A DNA stretch of 64,000 bases. Origin: G963676655 sp963676655. Its GTDB lineage: Bacteria; Verrucomicrobiota; Lentisphaeria; Victivallales; Victivallaceae. This document shows positions 8,784 to 18,197 of this stretch, piece by piece. The translations under genes were made by a program, and so were the position numbers. The notes under the pieces are model-generated. The model searched no databases, had not been told where the DNA came from, and worked only from the letters and a program-made list of their open reading frames with translations. The stretch covers positions 1-64,000 of the forward strand of contig CAXXKX010000005.1 in the NCBI GenBank assembly GCA_963676655.2, read 5' to 3'. Every line of letters begins with the position of its first letter. Position 1 is the stretch's first letter.

Positions 8784-10090
8784 CAACCGTTAGTGTCCCC
8801 CGTCACATTGCCGGTACGGCTGGCAACAATAAAAGTACAAACCATGTTTCCGGTAACAGAGAGCATTGCATCAAGCATTCTGATAAGAGGGTAAAGACCG
8901 CAAAACAAAGCGATTACCGCGGCAATCGCCTCTGCCGGCAGATTCATAGCGGATAAAGACAAGGTAAACAGGATCAGACCGCTGTTTTTGCCGATGCAAA
9001 AGAAAGATAGAATTGGCGATAGAACAATGATTATTAACATGGTCATCCATTCTACCGGTTGACCGGCTGTATTGGCGGCGGTAATGGTCACAAACGGCAG
9101 CATCAGGCAAAGACCGTTGTTATTCAGGATCAGTCCTAAAGGCAGCGAGTATTCTGCCGTTTCCCTACAGATGCCAAGATCTTTTTCCGCAACATCAACC
9201 GCCAGCGGCAGGGTTAGTTCCTGGCTGGATATGGCAAATGCGGTAAACGCGGTCTGGTGAAGTTTTGATATTACCTTGAAAGGATTGAGACGAGTAAAAA
9301 TCAGCAGCAAGAGCGGGTATATTATATACATCATCACCAGAACACAGATGATGATCGCGAATATAACCGGGACAAATTTACTGAAAACCACTCCCCCGTG
9401 AGCCGCAAAAATAACTGTGGTCAGAGTAAAGATCCCAACCGGAGCATAATAGCTTATCCACGAATTTACTTTTTTAAGCACCAGACAGATATCTTCAAAG
9501 AGAACAGATACTTTGTCACTGGGTTGTTTCTTTATCGCAAATCCGAAGAATAATGCGGCAATAATAATCGCAAGATAGCGTCCGGCCATTCCGGTAAGAA
9601 TTGGATTGCTGAAAATCCGGGTCACCAGGTCGGCCGGAGACGGATTATCCGGTACTGCTCCGGCTATTTCTTTTAACTCATGGGCAAACTTAATTGGAAG
9701 AGCCCCGACGTCAAGGGACAGTCTGCCAGCTCCCGGCCCGACGACCAGCGCGCCGGCGATACCAATTCCAGCGGCCAACAGGGACGTAGCCAGAAACCAG
9801 AGTGCCAGTCGCCAGGATATTCCGGCAATATCAGTCGAATCAATCCTGGCTACTGCCGCCGCTGCTGTAAAGAAAACAAACGGGACTATCAGCAGTTCCA
9901 GCAGGCTGATCAGTACGGTACCGAATGGCCTCAGGGTAAATGCGATATTCTCTGAAAGAGTTGTCGGCAGGTTTAACTCAACGATCACACCCCAGATAAC
10001 AAGACCGAAAAGAGCTCCATACATAAACGCGGAAATGATGCGGCTTGACATTGGAGTATTATTGTAAACTCGCAATGCTTTTCGAATCAT
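8783..10090 (-). CDS. Dicarboxylate/amino acid:cation symporter (DAACS, DctA/GltP family)
   Basis: The product is 435 residues with about eight membrane segments and two re-entrant loops. HP1 carries FAISSQELTLPLAV, equivalent to the serine-rich loop of GltPh. TM7 carries LGLILNNNGLCLML in place of the usual NMDGT, and TM8 carries MLDAMLSVTGNMVCTF, where the Asp of the usual DMxRT...VTGD motif and other substrate residues differ. That points to a transporter of this fold with changed substrate preference, possibly neutral or unusual acids (inference). It would import its substrate with Na+ or H+ through the inner membrane. CGGAGA precedes the ATG. It lies 12 bp after the kinase gene and overlaps the next gene by one base. 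Confidence 0.85.
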   Translation of the reverse strand: MIRKALRVYNNTPMSSRIISAFMYGALFGLVIWGVIVELNLPTTLSENIAFTLRPFGTVLISLLELLIVPFVFFTAAAAVARIDSTDIAGISWRLALWFLATSLLAAGIGIAGALVVGPGAGRLSLDVGALPIKFAHELKEIAGAVPDNPSPADLVTRIFSNPILTGMAGRYLAIIIAALFFGFAIKKQPSDKVSVLFEDICLVLKKVNSWISYYAPVGIFTLTTVIFAAHGGVVFSKFVPVIFAIIICVLVMMYIIYPLLLLIFTRLNPFKVISKLHQTAFTAFAISSQELTLPLAVDVAEKDLGICRETAEYSLPLGLILNNNGLCLMLPFVTITAANTAGQPVEWMTMLIIIVLSPILSFFCIGKNSGLILFTLSLSAMNLPAEAIAAVIALFCGLYPLIRMLDAMLSVTGNMVCTFIVASRTGNVTGDTNG

Positions 10091-10102
10091 CTTATTTCTC
10101 CG

Positions 10103-11539
10103 TTATTTATTATCCTGCTCATCACTGCCTTGCCTTAATTCGAATTCAAGTTGGCGTTGAATGACAATAATCGTCTGACGCTGTTTTTCAATTCTGATCT
10201 GTGATTTACGCAGAGAATTGCTGAGCATCATATATCTGGTTTTCCAGTAAAGCGCCTCAACCCGGTCGGAGCGTTCAGCCGGAAATTCCGTGAGAAAGTT
10301 GCGGCCGTGTACTTCCACCAGTGACGGGTCGTTTGACCCCAGAACCATTTGCTGGAATTCCTCATATTTTTTGCGTAAAGTTTCATATTCATGATCGATT
10401 ATGATTGGATTGGTGAAAGCGTAAATCAACAGGATTGAAGTTAAAATAGGAATTATGACCAGCAGGCTCCAGAAGAATATATCCCGGCGCCGTTTAAGCT
10501 TTTTGACTTGACGCTGCACCTCAATATCCTGAACAACCGATTTATTCTGCAATTCGTAATCAAGTTTATTGATCGAAATGGTATGCACATCCGGTACTAA
10601 AGACTGATTAGGCGCGGTTGACTGACGTGCCCGCCAGATATCATGCAGCAATGCTTCCATATCCTGATACCGGTCCTCCGGCAGTTTTGAGATCATTTTC
10701 TTGAGAATTTCTGAAACCTTGATCGGGACGTCCGGATTCAATTCGCGTACCGGCGTCGGCCTTTTATCGAAATGTTCACGAGCAATTGATTTATAAGTTT
10801 CGCCGTTATATGGCAATTCACCGGTAAGCATTTGGTAGAGAGAGATGCCCAAACTATAGATATCACTGCGAGTGTCCAGAGGTTCACCGGCAAATTGTTC
10901 CGGGCTCATATAGGCCGGAGAGCCGGAGATTTCCAGTTCTTCACTCCAGTCATGCTGCCGTATCGCCAGACCGAGGTCGGTCAGCTTGACAACTCCCTCG
11001 TTGTTGATCATAATATTTTCCGGTTTGACGTCGCGATGGATCATGCGGGCGTCATCCCAGGCGAAATAAAGCGCTTCAGCCACCTGCTGTACTATATGCA
11101 GGGCTTCGTCAACCGGCATTTGTCCATGTTCTTTTATATATTCAGAAAGCGTAATGCCGTCGATATAATTCATCGCAAAGAAGCAAATGCCGTCGTCTTC
11201 CCCTGCCGCCAGTGCCTGGACCAGATTGGGATGACTTAGCGATGCCGCGGCTTTTGCCTCGTTCAAAAATGCCGTTACGCTTTTACCGGAAGCGTATTCC
11301 GGCGCCAGAATTTTGAGCGCAACTGTCCGGTCCAGCGATATCTGGGTTGCTTTGTATACGGTCCCAATAGAGCCGCTTCCGAGCTTTTCCCTGATAATGA
11401 AGTCGTTTATAACGCAGTCAGGCTCGAACGGCGAGGCCGGAACAAAACATTTCTTGCCGCAACTTGGACAGTTGACGCTTTTTTGCTCCGTGTCGTCGAC
11501 CGAAATCAAGGACAAGCAAAATGTGCATTGAAAACGCAA
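10103..11539 (-). CDS. Membrane-anchored Ser/Thr protein kinase with N-terminal zinc ribbon
   Basis: The product is 478 residues. Residues 1-35 hold two CxxC pairs (CTFC, CPSC) forming a zinc ribbon. The Hanks-type kinase domain spans about 45-310: glycine loop LGSGSIGTVYKA, Lys76 in VALKIL, HRDVKPEN at 168-175, DLG at 188-190 in place of DFG, and GSPAYMSPEQ. A single transmembrane helix follows at ~350-375, then a ~100-residue helical tail outside the cytoplasm. All catalytic residues are present, so it should be active. It is the first gene of an operon with the symporter and MurU-AmgK fusion, hinting at control of wall-sugar recycling (inference). PVC bacteria typically encode many such kinases. 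Confidence 0.88.
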   Translation of the reverse strand: MRFQCTFCLSLISVDDTEQKSVNCPSCGKKCFVPASPFEPDCVINDFIIREKLGSGSIGTVYKATQISLDRTVALKILAPEYASGKSVTAFLNEAKAAASLSHPNLVQALAAGEDDGICFFAMNYIDGITLSEYIKEHGQMPVDEALHIVQQVAEALYFAWDDARMIHRDVKPENIMINNEGVVKLTDLGLAIRQHDWSEELEISGSPAYMSPEQFAGEPLDTRSDIYSLGISLYQMLTGELPYNGETYKSIAREHFDKRPTPVRELNPDVPIKVSEILKKMISKLPEDRYQDMEALLHDIWRARQSTAPNQSLVPDVHTISINKLDYELQNKSVVQDIEVQRQVKKLKRRRDIFFWSLLVIIPILTSILLIYAFTNPIIIDHEYETLRKKYEEFQQMVLGSNDPSLVEVHGRNFLTEFPAERSDRVEALYWKTRYMMLSNSLRKSQIRIEKQRQTIIVIQRQLEFELRQGSDEQDNK

Positions 11540-11685
11540 CTTTTCCCCCTGTTAACCTGAAAAGTATAGTTTCGATTATGTTATTAATATAATATTTGAT
11601 TCAATATAATCTTACTGACAATAAAATTCAAGCAGTAACCCGAGTTTTTTCGAGACAGATATTGTTAAGTGAAAGAGATCGGCAA

Positions 11686-12906
11686 TCAGCCCTTGAGAAC
11701 TCCGAGAGGACGAAGACGGACGACCGGTTCGATCAGGTCGGTTTGAGAAGCTATAACCTCTTCGATGTCTTTATATGCCAATGGCGCTTCGGACAGGTCC
11801 AGCATGGCTGATCCGCGCTTCTTTTTGCCGCGGCGCAATGTTTTCCATCGGTCATGCACGATCCCGGTCATCGACAATTCGCATTTCTCAACCGAGAGGC
11901 GACGGCAGGCTTCCTGACGGCCCATGACCCGCCCTGCCCCGTGCGAACACGAGTTGAACGACTCAGGATTACCCCGTCCCCGGACAATATAAGAGGATGT
12001 CCCCATACTGCCCGGAATAATCCCGGTTTGTCCGGCTTCAGCTGAGGTTGCCCCTTTACGGTGAACCCAGACTTCTCCATCGCCGAATTTTTCAAGCGAA
12101 GCAAAGTTGTGGTGAATATTGATTTCAGGAGCGAATTCGACATGTCGAAAATTATCGATGAACGCGTTTTTGAAAACCCGCATCATTCTGGCCCGGTTCT
12201 CCTTCGCGTATTCCATCGCGAAACGCATGTCCCTGATATAATCAGCTCCCGTTTCAGAATCGGCAGGCAGATACGACAACTGTTTCAGTTGAAAGTCCAA
12301 TTCATGTTTCTGACAGTATTGAACTGCCAGCTTATGATAGGCGTCGGCGATCCGGTATCCGAGGTTGCGTGAGCCGGAATGCAACATCAGCCAGACAGTA
12401 TTGTCTTCATCATACTGAATTTCAATAAAATGATTACCTCCGCCAAGACTGCCGAGGTTAAGCGCCGCCAGAGTCCAGGTCTTTTCACTGAACCACGGCG
12501 GCATTCCTTGAATATTATTCAGATAGTCTTCAAAGCCGTTCCAGTGCTGCGGCTTATGATGACAATGTCCTTCTCCGAGCGGTATATATTCACGCACCTG
12601 ATTCAGTAATGCCCGGATATCAGCCGGATCTCCCAGTTCGGAACGTGTCAGACTGGTTTTTACCGCACACATGCCGCAGCCGATATCGACCCCTACCGCA
12701 TTGGGTATGACCGCGTTATCACAGGCGATCACCCCGCCTATCGGCATTCCGTAGCCGACATGGCAATCCGGCATTAATGCCACATGCCCTACTGTTTTAG
12801 GATGGCGGGCCAAATCGATTGCCTGTTTAAAGGCATCACTCTCAACATGTTCACACCAGCTGCGAACAGGGATTCGCATTATGTCGCTCGCCTGGGTCCA
12901 TTTCAT
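11686..12906 (-). CDS. rtcB: RNA-splicing ligase RtcB
   Basis: The product is 406 residues, the short bacterial RtcB type. Metal and GTP residues are visible: MPDCHVGYG at 45-53, VGVDIGCGM at 71-79 with the metal-binding Cys, GGGNHFIE at 155-162, HSGSRNLG at 176-183, IHHNFAS at 264-270 and IIPGSMG at 296-302. The guanylylated His is at 322 in SCSHGAGR. RtcB joins RNA 2',3'-cyclic phosphate and 5'-OH ends in RNA repair or tRNA splicing, working with the helper Archease, which is not in the window. The ATG overlaps the histidine kinase stop (ATGA), so the two are translationally coupled. No Rtc-type regulator is nearby. Confidence 0.93.
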   Translation of the reverse strand: MKWTQASDIMRIPVRSWCEHVESDAFKQAIDLARHPKTVGHVALMPDCHVGYGMPIGGVIACDNAVIPNAVGVDIGCGMCAVKTSLTRSELGDPADIRALLNQVREYIPLGEGHCHHKPQHWNGFEDYLNNIQGMPPWFSEKTWTLAALNLGSLGGGNHFIEIQYDEDNTVWLMLHSGSRNLGYRIADAYHKLAVQYCQKHELDFQLKQLSYLPADSETGADYIRDMRFAMEYAKENRARMMRVFKNAFIDNFRHVEFAPEINIHHNFASLEKFGDGEVWVHRKGATSAEAGQTGIIPGSMGTSSYIVRGRGNPESFNSCSHGAGRVMGRQEACRRLSVEKCELSMTGIVHDRWKTLRRGKKKRGSAMLDLSEAPLAYKDIEEVIASQTDLIEPVVRLRPLGVLKG

Positions 12907-14732
12907 GCATTTTCACTTTCACATTCACAGTCATTGACTGCCGGCAGGCTTACGGTGAAGACACTGCCCTGCCCTTCAATACTGGTTACAGATACTGTCC
13001 CCTTGTGCAATTTGACGATGTGCTTGACAATTGCCAGCCCCAGACCGGTTCCGCCCAACTGACGGCTGCGGGCTTTATCGACCCGGTAGAAGCGTTCAAA
13101 TAGGCGCGGCAGATGCTCCGCGGCAATTCCGAATCCCTGATCCCGAACATTAATAATGCACAATCCGCGCCGGGATTCGAATGAAATTTCAACCGTACTG
13201 TTGGCGTTACTGTATTTTATCGCGTTATCAATAAGATTAATGAATACCTGTTCAAGCAGATTGTTGTCGCCGGCAACGCAGTAATTGCATTCGGCGTTAA
13301 ACGTAATGGTAATATTTTTGCTTTCAGCCTTTGGCGCGCACACCAGGGCCGCAACCTCAATTACATTGCGAATTAGAATCTTATCCTGTTTGATCACTTT
13401 GGCGCTGCGTAGATTTTCAATAGCAGCCAGACTCAAAACATCGTCGACCAGCAGTTTCAAGCGAGTTGAATTACGGTCTATAATATTCATCAAACGGGAT
13501 GCCCTTTCCGGATCATCGGCAATATCGCTGGTCAGGTTTTCCGCCGCACTGGCCAGTGCTGAAAGCGGAGTGCGAATTTCGTGTGAAACGTTGGCAACAA
13601 AGTCACGCCGGAAACTTTCCGCGTTATGTTGTTCGGTAATATCAGAAACCACCAGCAGCGCTCCAAGTCCGTTTTCATTTTTTCCGTAAAGCGGAGTACC
13701 TTTGACCTGAAAATATATTTTCTCGCCATCCTGGTTAAGCTCACTGAACTCTTCGACCGCGGATTGCGGTTCGGAAAGCAGCGTGTCGGAGAAATCTATC
13801 AGGAACGCTTTTCTGATGACCTCGCATAAAGGCCGGCCTTTAGCGTTGTCCGGCAGACTGAGCATCGTCTGTGCAGAAGTATTAAATGCGGTAACGTGTC
13901 CCTGCCCGTCTATCGCGATAATTGCGTCACGCATACTTGAAAAGATGGCTTCGCGTTCATTTTTCTGGCTTGTAACCATATCCAGCTGAGTTTTCAACTG
14001 TTCCGCCATCGAATTTACCGCTACCGCCAAATCCCGCACAATTCCATGCTGCGGTTCTGGAATTCTAACATCGAGCTTACCATTGGCAATGGTCCGGGCG
14101 CTGTCGATGATTCGTCCCATCGGTTCGGTTATATAACGCATTGAGAATATACTGATGATGCCGGTCAAGGCTGCCGCCGCCAACGCGGTGAACAGCATAT
14201 CCCGTTTGACCAGATCGTGCAGCAACGAAACCTGAGCCACTGAATCCGCTGTGCGCAGAACATAAGGTTCGCCATTGACTTCAATTGGCGCGGCAACATA
14301 AATCATTTCTTTTTTCAAGGTCACGCTGTAGCGTCTTTTCTTCATTACATTGCCATCAAACGCCGCGGCAATTTCCGGCCGCCAGCGATGATTGCTCATC
14401 TCCTTTGCAGGTTTGCATGAATCGACAATCACTGTCCCTTCTTTATCGATTACTGTTATGCGGGTCTGAGTCGCGGTAAAGAAACGCTGACAATATTTTT
14501 TCAGGGCTTTCATTTCGTCGCGTTTCATTAACCTTATCACTTCAGGTGATAAAAGCTCGGTTTTGGTTCTCAGGTGACGCTCGCATTGTTCCAGATACAT
14601 GCGATTGAAACTGTCACTCCGATACCAGAAATAGGCCAGCAGGCCAATAAACGCAACGAAAATATATGCCGGATACGTATTAACAATACTTTTTTTACTT
14701 ACCATGATTTTTTCTGTGTTTTTAATTAACAT
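12903..14732 (-). CDS. phoR: PhoR-like sensor histidine kinase (HAMP-PAS-HisKA-HATPase)
   Basis: The product is 609 residues. TM1 is at ~20-37, an extracytoplasmic sensor domain at ~40-175, and TM2 at ~180-198. HAMP (ITEPMGRI) follows, then a PAS domain at ~262-370, the phospho-acceptor His384 in NVSHEIRTPLSA, and an ATPase domain with N-box NLIDNAIKYS, G1 DQGFGI and G2 GGTGLGLAI. The arrangement matches PhoR-type kinases, and a PhoB-like regulator lies divergently 2.3 kb away, so pairing is likely, with phosphate as the presumed signal (inference). The start is uncertain: an ATG at 14705 is an alternative nine codons downstream. AGGAG lies 15 bases from the first ATG, which is far. Confidence 0.85.
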   Translation of the reverse strand: MLIKNTEKIMVSKKSIVNTYPAYIFVAFIGLLAYFWYRSDSFNRMYLEQCERHLRTKTELLSPEVIRLMKRDEMKALKKYCQRFFTATQTRITVIDKEGTVIVDSCKPAKEMSNHRWRPEIAAAFDGNVMKKRRYSVTLKKEMIYVAAPIEVNGEPYVLRTADSVAQVSLLHDLVKRDMLFTALAAAALTGIISIFSMRYITEPMGRIIDSARTIANGKLDVRIPEPQHGIVRDLAVAVNSMAEQLKTQLDMVTSQKNEREAIFSSMRDAIIAIDGQGHVTAFNTSAQTMLSLPDNAKGRPLCEVIRKAFLIDFSDTLLSEPQSAVEEFSELNQDGEKIYFQVKGTPLYGKNENGLGALLVVSDITEQHNAESFRRDFVANVSHEIRTPLSALASAAENLTSDIADDPERASRLMNIIDRNSTRLKLLVDDVLSLAAIENLRSAKVIKQDKILIRNVIEVAALVCAPKAESKNITITFNAECNYCVAGDNNLLEQVFINLIDNAIKYSNANSTVEISFESRRGLCIINVRDQGFGIAAEHLPRLFERFYRVDKARSRQLGGTGLGLAIVKHIVKLHKGTVSVTSIEGQGSVFTVSLPAVNDCECESENA

Positions 14733-14819
14733 TGATTGGTTTGAATACTCCTATCAATAATAATATACCTCAAGTGTTAGATTCGTGTAAGGGGAATACT
14801 AGAAATATCTTTTACTATA

Positions 14820-16724
14820 TTACTGAGCGGCATCAGGTACCTGTTTTGGGTCCAGCAGACCATTTTCCGCCAGATGCAGCAGGAGGAGACGACGCACCTC
14901 TTCGATGGCCGAAGGCTTGTCCTGAACGCTGTGTCCGGACTTGACGATCATTTCACTGGAAGCGCCGTCAAGATGAGAACTCCAGTAAGGTACGATGCCG
15001 TCTGTTCCGCCGGGAATTCCGGCTTTTTTATCATTGCCGCTGATAGTATGATAAGTAACCCGTCTGGAGAACGGCAGTTCCTCCAGTAAGCGAAGCGACT
15101 TGCTGTCGGGGTCTAGGTTTTGTAACCCGGTTTGGAGATAGATCGGGTCTTTATTCTTAATAAGTTTCGTCTTAATCATTATACTGCGGGAGATGTCACG
15201 AGTCCGGTCCACCAGGTTTTTAGGCAATGTAATTAAAGAATTGGACCAGCGGACTAGCGACCAGGCCGCGATTTCCGAACCGCGATGAGGCGTCGCCATA
15301 AAAATCATTCTTTGGACAAAGGGCAGCTCTTTAAACAATAAAACTTCCGTTAAAAACTGTTTTTGGCTTTTTGAAATATCTTTTTCAATTTTTTCTATCG
15401 GCATTCCCAGTAATGCATTGACAACATTGTCGTTACTGTCCTGGATCAGCGTTTTAGACAGCAGTCCCCCCATACTGTGGGCTACAATCACCATTTTTGA
15501 GAATTTCGGATTTTTATTGTTCGGATCGAGTTCTTTTTTGGTATTCATCAGTGACTGCCGCAGCAATTTGGCTGAATACAGAATCGGGTTGCCGGTAGAA
15601 TAGGCAAAGAACCAGAACTGATAGTTGCGCCGGATATTCGGGTCGTTCAACAAAGTATTGAACATCTGGGCCCATGTTCTCGGGTTTGACAGCAATCCAT
15701 GAACCATGACTACCGGGATTTTATCTTTCTCATACGGGGTAATCTGGTAGAGTCCGGCCAGTTTATCTATTTCAGCCGGGTTCAGTAAGAACAACAATCC
15801 TTTTATCATATCAGGTTTTTGCAGATCGTATGCCAGCGGCGTGGAGAAATCCAGCTCCAGCGGAATATCCATATCAAGATCTTTGACTCTGATATCTTCA
15901 ACGCTCAAGGTGCAGTAGTATTCCAGCCGGGCATCTATAATATTATTTTTTCCATTACTGACCAGCCGCATAAAAAGGGTGACCGGTTGAGATTTGCCAT
16001 CAATATTTTTCAATGCCGAAGCATGTTCAGGCGCGGAAACAGTGCATATTAACGGGACTCCAACACCGGGGCGATGACTGAAGGTATTAAAGTTCTCTGG
16101 CAGGTAATCAGGACAGAATAATATCTTCTTGTGGTATTTCTTCAAGGGAAAAGGAACCTTATAGAAAGGTTTTTTGAAACGCATCCGCATGCCTGTAGCT
16201 GTCGGCACCGAATAGGAGTCTTTAAATAACAAATCTTTTGACTGAAGGTACTGAGCTACTTCCCGCAAAGAGTTATTGTAATACCGGGTTACAAAAAAGA
16301 CTATAGGAGAATACTGCGGCGGCTTCTCCGGATATAAAGGTTGGGTAAACAGATAATAATAACTATAACATAAAGCCGAAGCGAAATACCTGATTGCCAC
16401 GTCAGGATTATCACTGTTGCGATTCCCTAGGGCTGAACACATATCGGCCAGCACCAGCAGATAACGACGTTCCGGCTTCTGCTTGAAACGGTCGTCAACA
16501 ATTCTGATTACTTCATCCGGGTCGGTCTCGAATTCTTCCCGCAGCAGATTTGAATTCAGGAAATTGTTGGTATAGTTTGAAACCTCTTCACTCCACCCGG
16601 CACCGATTGAATATAATTCCCGGTAACGTTCTTTATTATTGACCTTGACAAGTTTGATTCCACTATTGCAGCCTGATAATAAAACAATAATGCCGGAAAG
16701 CGCTGACAAATAAATTTTTTTCAT
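14820..16724 (-). CDS. Alpha/beta-hydrolase (esterase/lipase-like) lipoprotein
   Basis: The product is 634 residues from the chosen ATG, which has GAGG nine bases upstream and starts the lipoprotein signal MKKIYLSALSGIIVLLSGC (lipobox LSGC). An upstream start at 16787 would bury it. The N-terminal ~300 residues are helical/beta without known motifs. The alpha/beta-hydrolase begins with PVVMVHGLLSNPRTWA (oxyanion HG). The nucleophile elbow VAHSMGG gives the Ser, GTDGIVPYWSS gives a likely acid, and the His of SGHSVQDK completes the triad. This is a lipase/esterase or PGAP1-like acyl hydrolase anchored in the outer or inner membrane; substrate unknown. It lies between the PhoR-like kinase and the PhoB-like regulator. 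Confidence 0.82.
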   Translation of the reverse strand: MKKIYLSALSGIIVLLSGCNSGIKLVKVNNKERYRELYSIGAGWSEEVSNYTNNFLNSNLLREEFETDPDEVIRIVDDRFKQKPERRYLLVLADMCSALGNRNSDNPDVAIRYFASALCYSYYYLFTQPLYPEKPPQYSPIVFFVTRYYNNSLREVAQYLQSKDLLFKDSYSVPTATGMRMRFKKPFYKVPFPLKKYHKKILFCPDYLPENFNTFSHRPGVGVPLICTVSAPEHASALKNIDGKSQPVTLFMRLVSNGKNNIIDARLEYYCTLSVEDIRVKDLDMDIPLELDFSTPLAYDLQKPDMIKGLLFLLNPAEIDKLAGLYQITPYEKDKIPVVMVHGLLSNPRTWAQMFNTLLNDPNIRRNYQFWFFAYSTGNPILYSAKLLRQSLMNTKKELDPNNKNPKFSKMVIVAHSMGGLLSKTLIQDSNDNVVNALLGMPIEKIEKDISKSQKQFLTEVLLFKELPFVQRMIFMATPHRGSEIAAWSLVRWSNSLITLPKNLVDRTRDISRSIMIKTKLIKNKDPIYLQTGLQNLDPDSKSLRLLEELPFSRRVTYHTISGNDKKAGIPGGTDGIVPYWSSHLDGASSEMIVKSGHSVQDKPSAIEEVRRLLLLHLAENGLLDPKQVPDAAQ

Positions 16725-16990
16725 AAAAACAACCTCGCATATTTCAAAAACATATTTTAATCTACTGTCTCTTTTCTGTTTTGACAACTTTAAATAATGT
16801 TTATCATTGATTTATTTTCATACAACTAATAAAAGCTGTTGATATATAAGTTTTTGCGGTTTTTAACATTTTTCTAATATTTGGACAATGAAAAATACAT
16901 AAAGAAGAGCTACATTAGAACCATAATAAAGAATTCTAACCGTTAGGCAATAAAAAACAAGTTAATATGAAATAAAGAAAGAGAAACAAG

Positions 16991-17683
16991 ATGCCGAAAG
17001 AAAGAATACTGATAATTGAAGATGAAGACGATATCAGAGAAACCATAAGATTCAGTCTGGAAAAAGAGGGCTGGAATGATATAATTGAAGCTGGAACCGG
17101 GGAGGATGGGCTTGATTCGGCGATGAAATTTTCACCCGACCTGATTCTGCTTGACCTGATGCTTCCCGGCATGGACGGCTTGACAGTCTGTCGTAAGTTG
17201 AAAGCTCAGGATGAAACCAAAAATATTCCGGTTATCATGCTGACCGCGAAAAGCGATGAAAGCGATATTGTGGTCGGGCTGGAAGTCGGGGCTGATGATT
17301 ACGTGACCAAACCGTTCAGTAATAAAGTGCTTTGCGCAAGGATTCGTTCGGTGATGCGACGCAGTCAAAGTGCCTCGGAAGAGGATGAAGCCAATATCGT
17401 CAAACGCGGCGACCTGGTCATGGACAAGGATCGGCGTATTGCGTCAATTGGCGGCAAGGACCTTGATCTGACCTACTCTGAATTCGAACTGCTGTTTATG
17501 ATGGCCCGAAAATTCGGTCGGGTGTTCACCCGCAACCGGATCGTCAACGAACTGCGAGGTGATGACTATCCGGTAACGGAAAGAGCCATCGACGTTCAGA
17601 TCGTCGGACTGCGCAAGAAGTTGGGTGATTACGGTAAACTGATCGAAACAGTTCGCGGTGTCGGTTACCGTTTCCGCGACTGA
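16991..17683 (+). CDS. phoB: PhoB/OmpR-family response regulator
   Basis: The product is 230 residues. The receiver domain (1-120) has acidic pocket EDEDD at 10-14, phospho-acceptor Asp55 in LLDLMLPG, and the conserved Lys in DYVTKPF. The winged-helix DNA-binding domain (~135-230) shows LTYSEFELL, RNRIVNELRG and TERAIDVQIVGLRKKL...IETVRGVGYRF, all typical of PhoB/OmpR. It binds DNA as a dimer when phosphorylated. The partner is probably the PhoR-like kinase encoded divergently, with the lipoprotein hydrolase gene between them. That interruption is unusual for this pair. A purine-rich AAAGAGAAACAAG lies before the ATG. Confidence 0.9.
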   Translation: MPKERILIIEDEDDIRETIRFSLEKEGWNDIIEAGTGEDGLDSAMKFSPDLILLDLMLPGMDGLTVCRKLKAQDETKNIPVIMLTAKSDESDIVVGLEVGADDYVTKPFSNKVLCARIRSVMRRSQSASEEDEANIVKRGDLVMDKDRRIASIGGKDLDLTYSEFELLFMMARKFGRVFTRNRIVNELRGDDYPVTERAIDVQIVGLRKKLGDYGKLIETVRGVGYRFRD

Positions 17684-17697
17684 AAACTTTCCTTATC

Positions 17698-17762
17698 CAC
17701 GAAAATCACAAAACAAGATTTATATTTTTCAGCTTTTGCTGGAAAATATAAATTTTAACGCT
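17698..17762. repeat. Dispersed intergenic repeat, CACGAAAA/TTTTTCAGC type (copy A)
   Basis: This stretch has the CACGAAAATCAC lead and the TTTTTCAGC-TTTT-GCTGGAAAA palindrome that recurs at about 22437-22490 (lead only), 22840-22908, 28834-28903, 29700-29810 and 49798-49866. It lies just after the response regulator gene. The rest of 17763-17957 is AT-rich and holds nothing I recognise. Confidence 0.6.
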
Positions 17763-17957
17763 TTAAATATTAACTTTTTATTGTCCCCGCCAATGCTGTT
17801 TGGGCTCTTTATTGCCAAAGGTTTGCAAAATCAATCCGATGTTTGGCGTCATATTAGATTTCTTCCGGCTCAGAATATAATCATTTCTAGTTTCTAATTC
17901 CTAATTGCCCTGCGCGGTGCGCTCGCGCTCATATATGTTCTAATTATAAATAAAAAG

Positions 17958-18001
17958 ACCCCCTTCTTTTCGAATATTAAAATTCTAAAGCGGAAGGGGG
18001 T
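17958..18001 (-). terminator. Rho-independent terminator of the 58-residue protein gene
   Basis: A perfect 9-bp stem, ACCCCCTTC (17958-17966) with GAAGGGGGT (17993-18001), encloses an AT-rich loop that can pair further (GAAT/ATTC). Read on the minus strand, the stem is followed by CTTTTTATTTA. It lies 19 bp downstream of the small minus-strand gene. Confidence 0.75.
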
Positions 18002-18020
18002 GTCCAAAAAAAGACGGGAG

Positions 18021-18197
18021 TTAGACTTTAGCAGCTTCCCAGGTCTCTTTTTTCACAAATGCAGTCAGGCTGCGACCGTCAGCGGTTTTGGCCTTGAAAG
18101 CATATCTTTCGTTGCCTTTTTTTCCGTAAGTGACCTTTTCGGTGACTTCGGCGGTTACTTTTGCTTTGGCTTTTACGTCGTAGAATGAATGTTTCAT
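18021..18197 (-). CDS. Small conserved-looking protein of 58 residues, function unknown
   Basis: The frame reads MKHSFYDVKAKAKVTAEV, then a Lys/Glu-rich middle, and ends FVKKETWEAAKV. GGAGTAGGAA directly precedes the ATG and a strong terminator lies just downstream, so this is a complete monocistronic gene rather than a chance frame. The product is basic and amphipathic with alternating residues suggesting a small beta-sheet; there is no signal peptide or membrane segment and no cysteine. The pattern KVTYGKKGNERYAFKAKTADG resembles small strand-turn-strand proteins, but I do not recognise a family. It would be highly translated judging from the ribosome site. Confidence 0.75.
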   Translation of the reverse strand: MKHSFYDVKAKAKVTAEVTEKVTYGKKGNERYAFKAKTADGRSLTAFVKKETWEAAKV

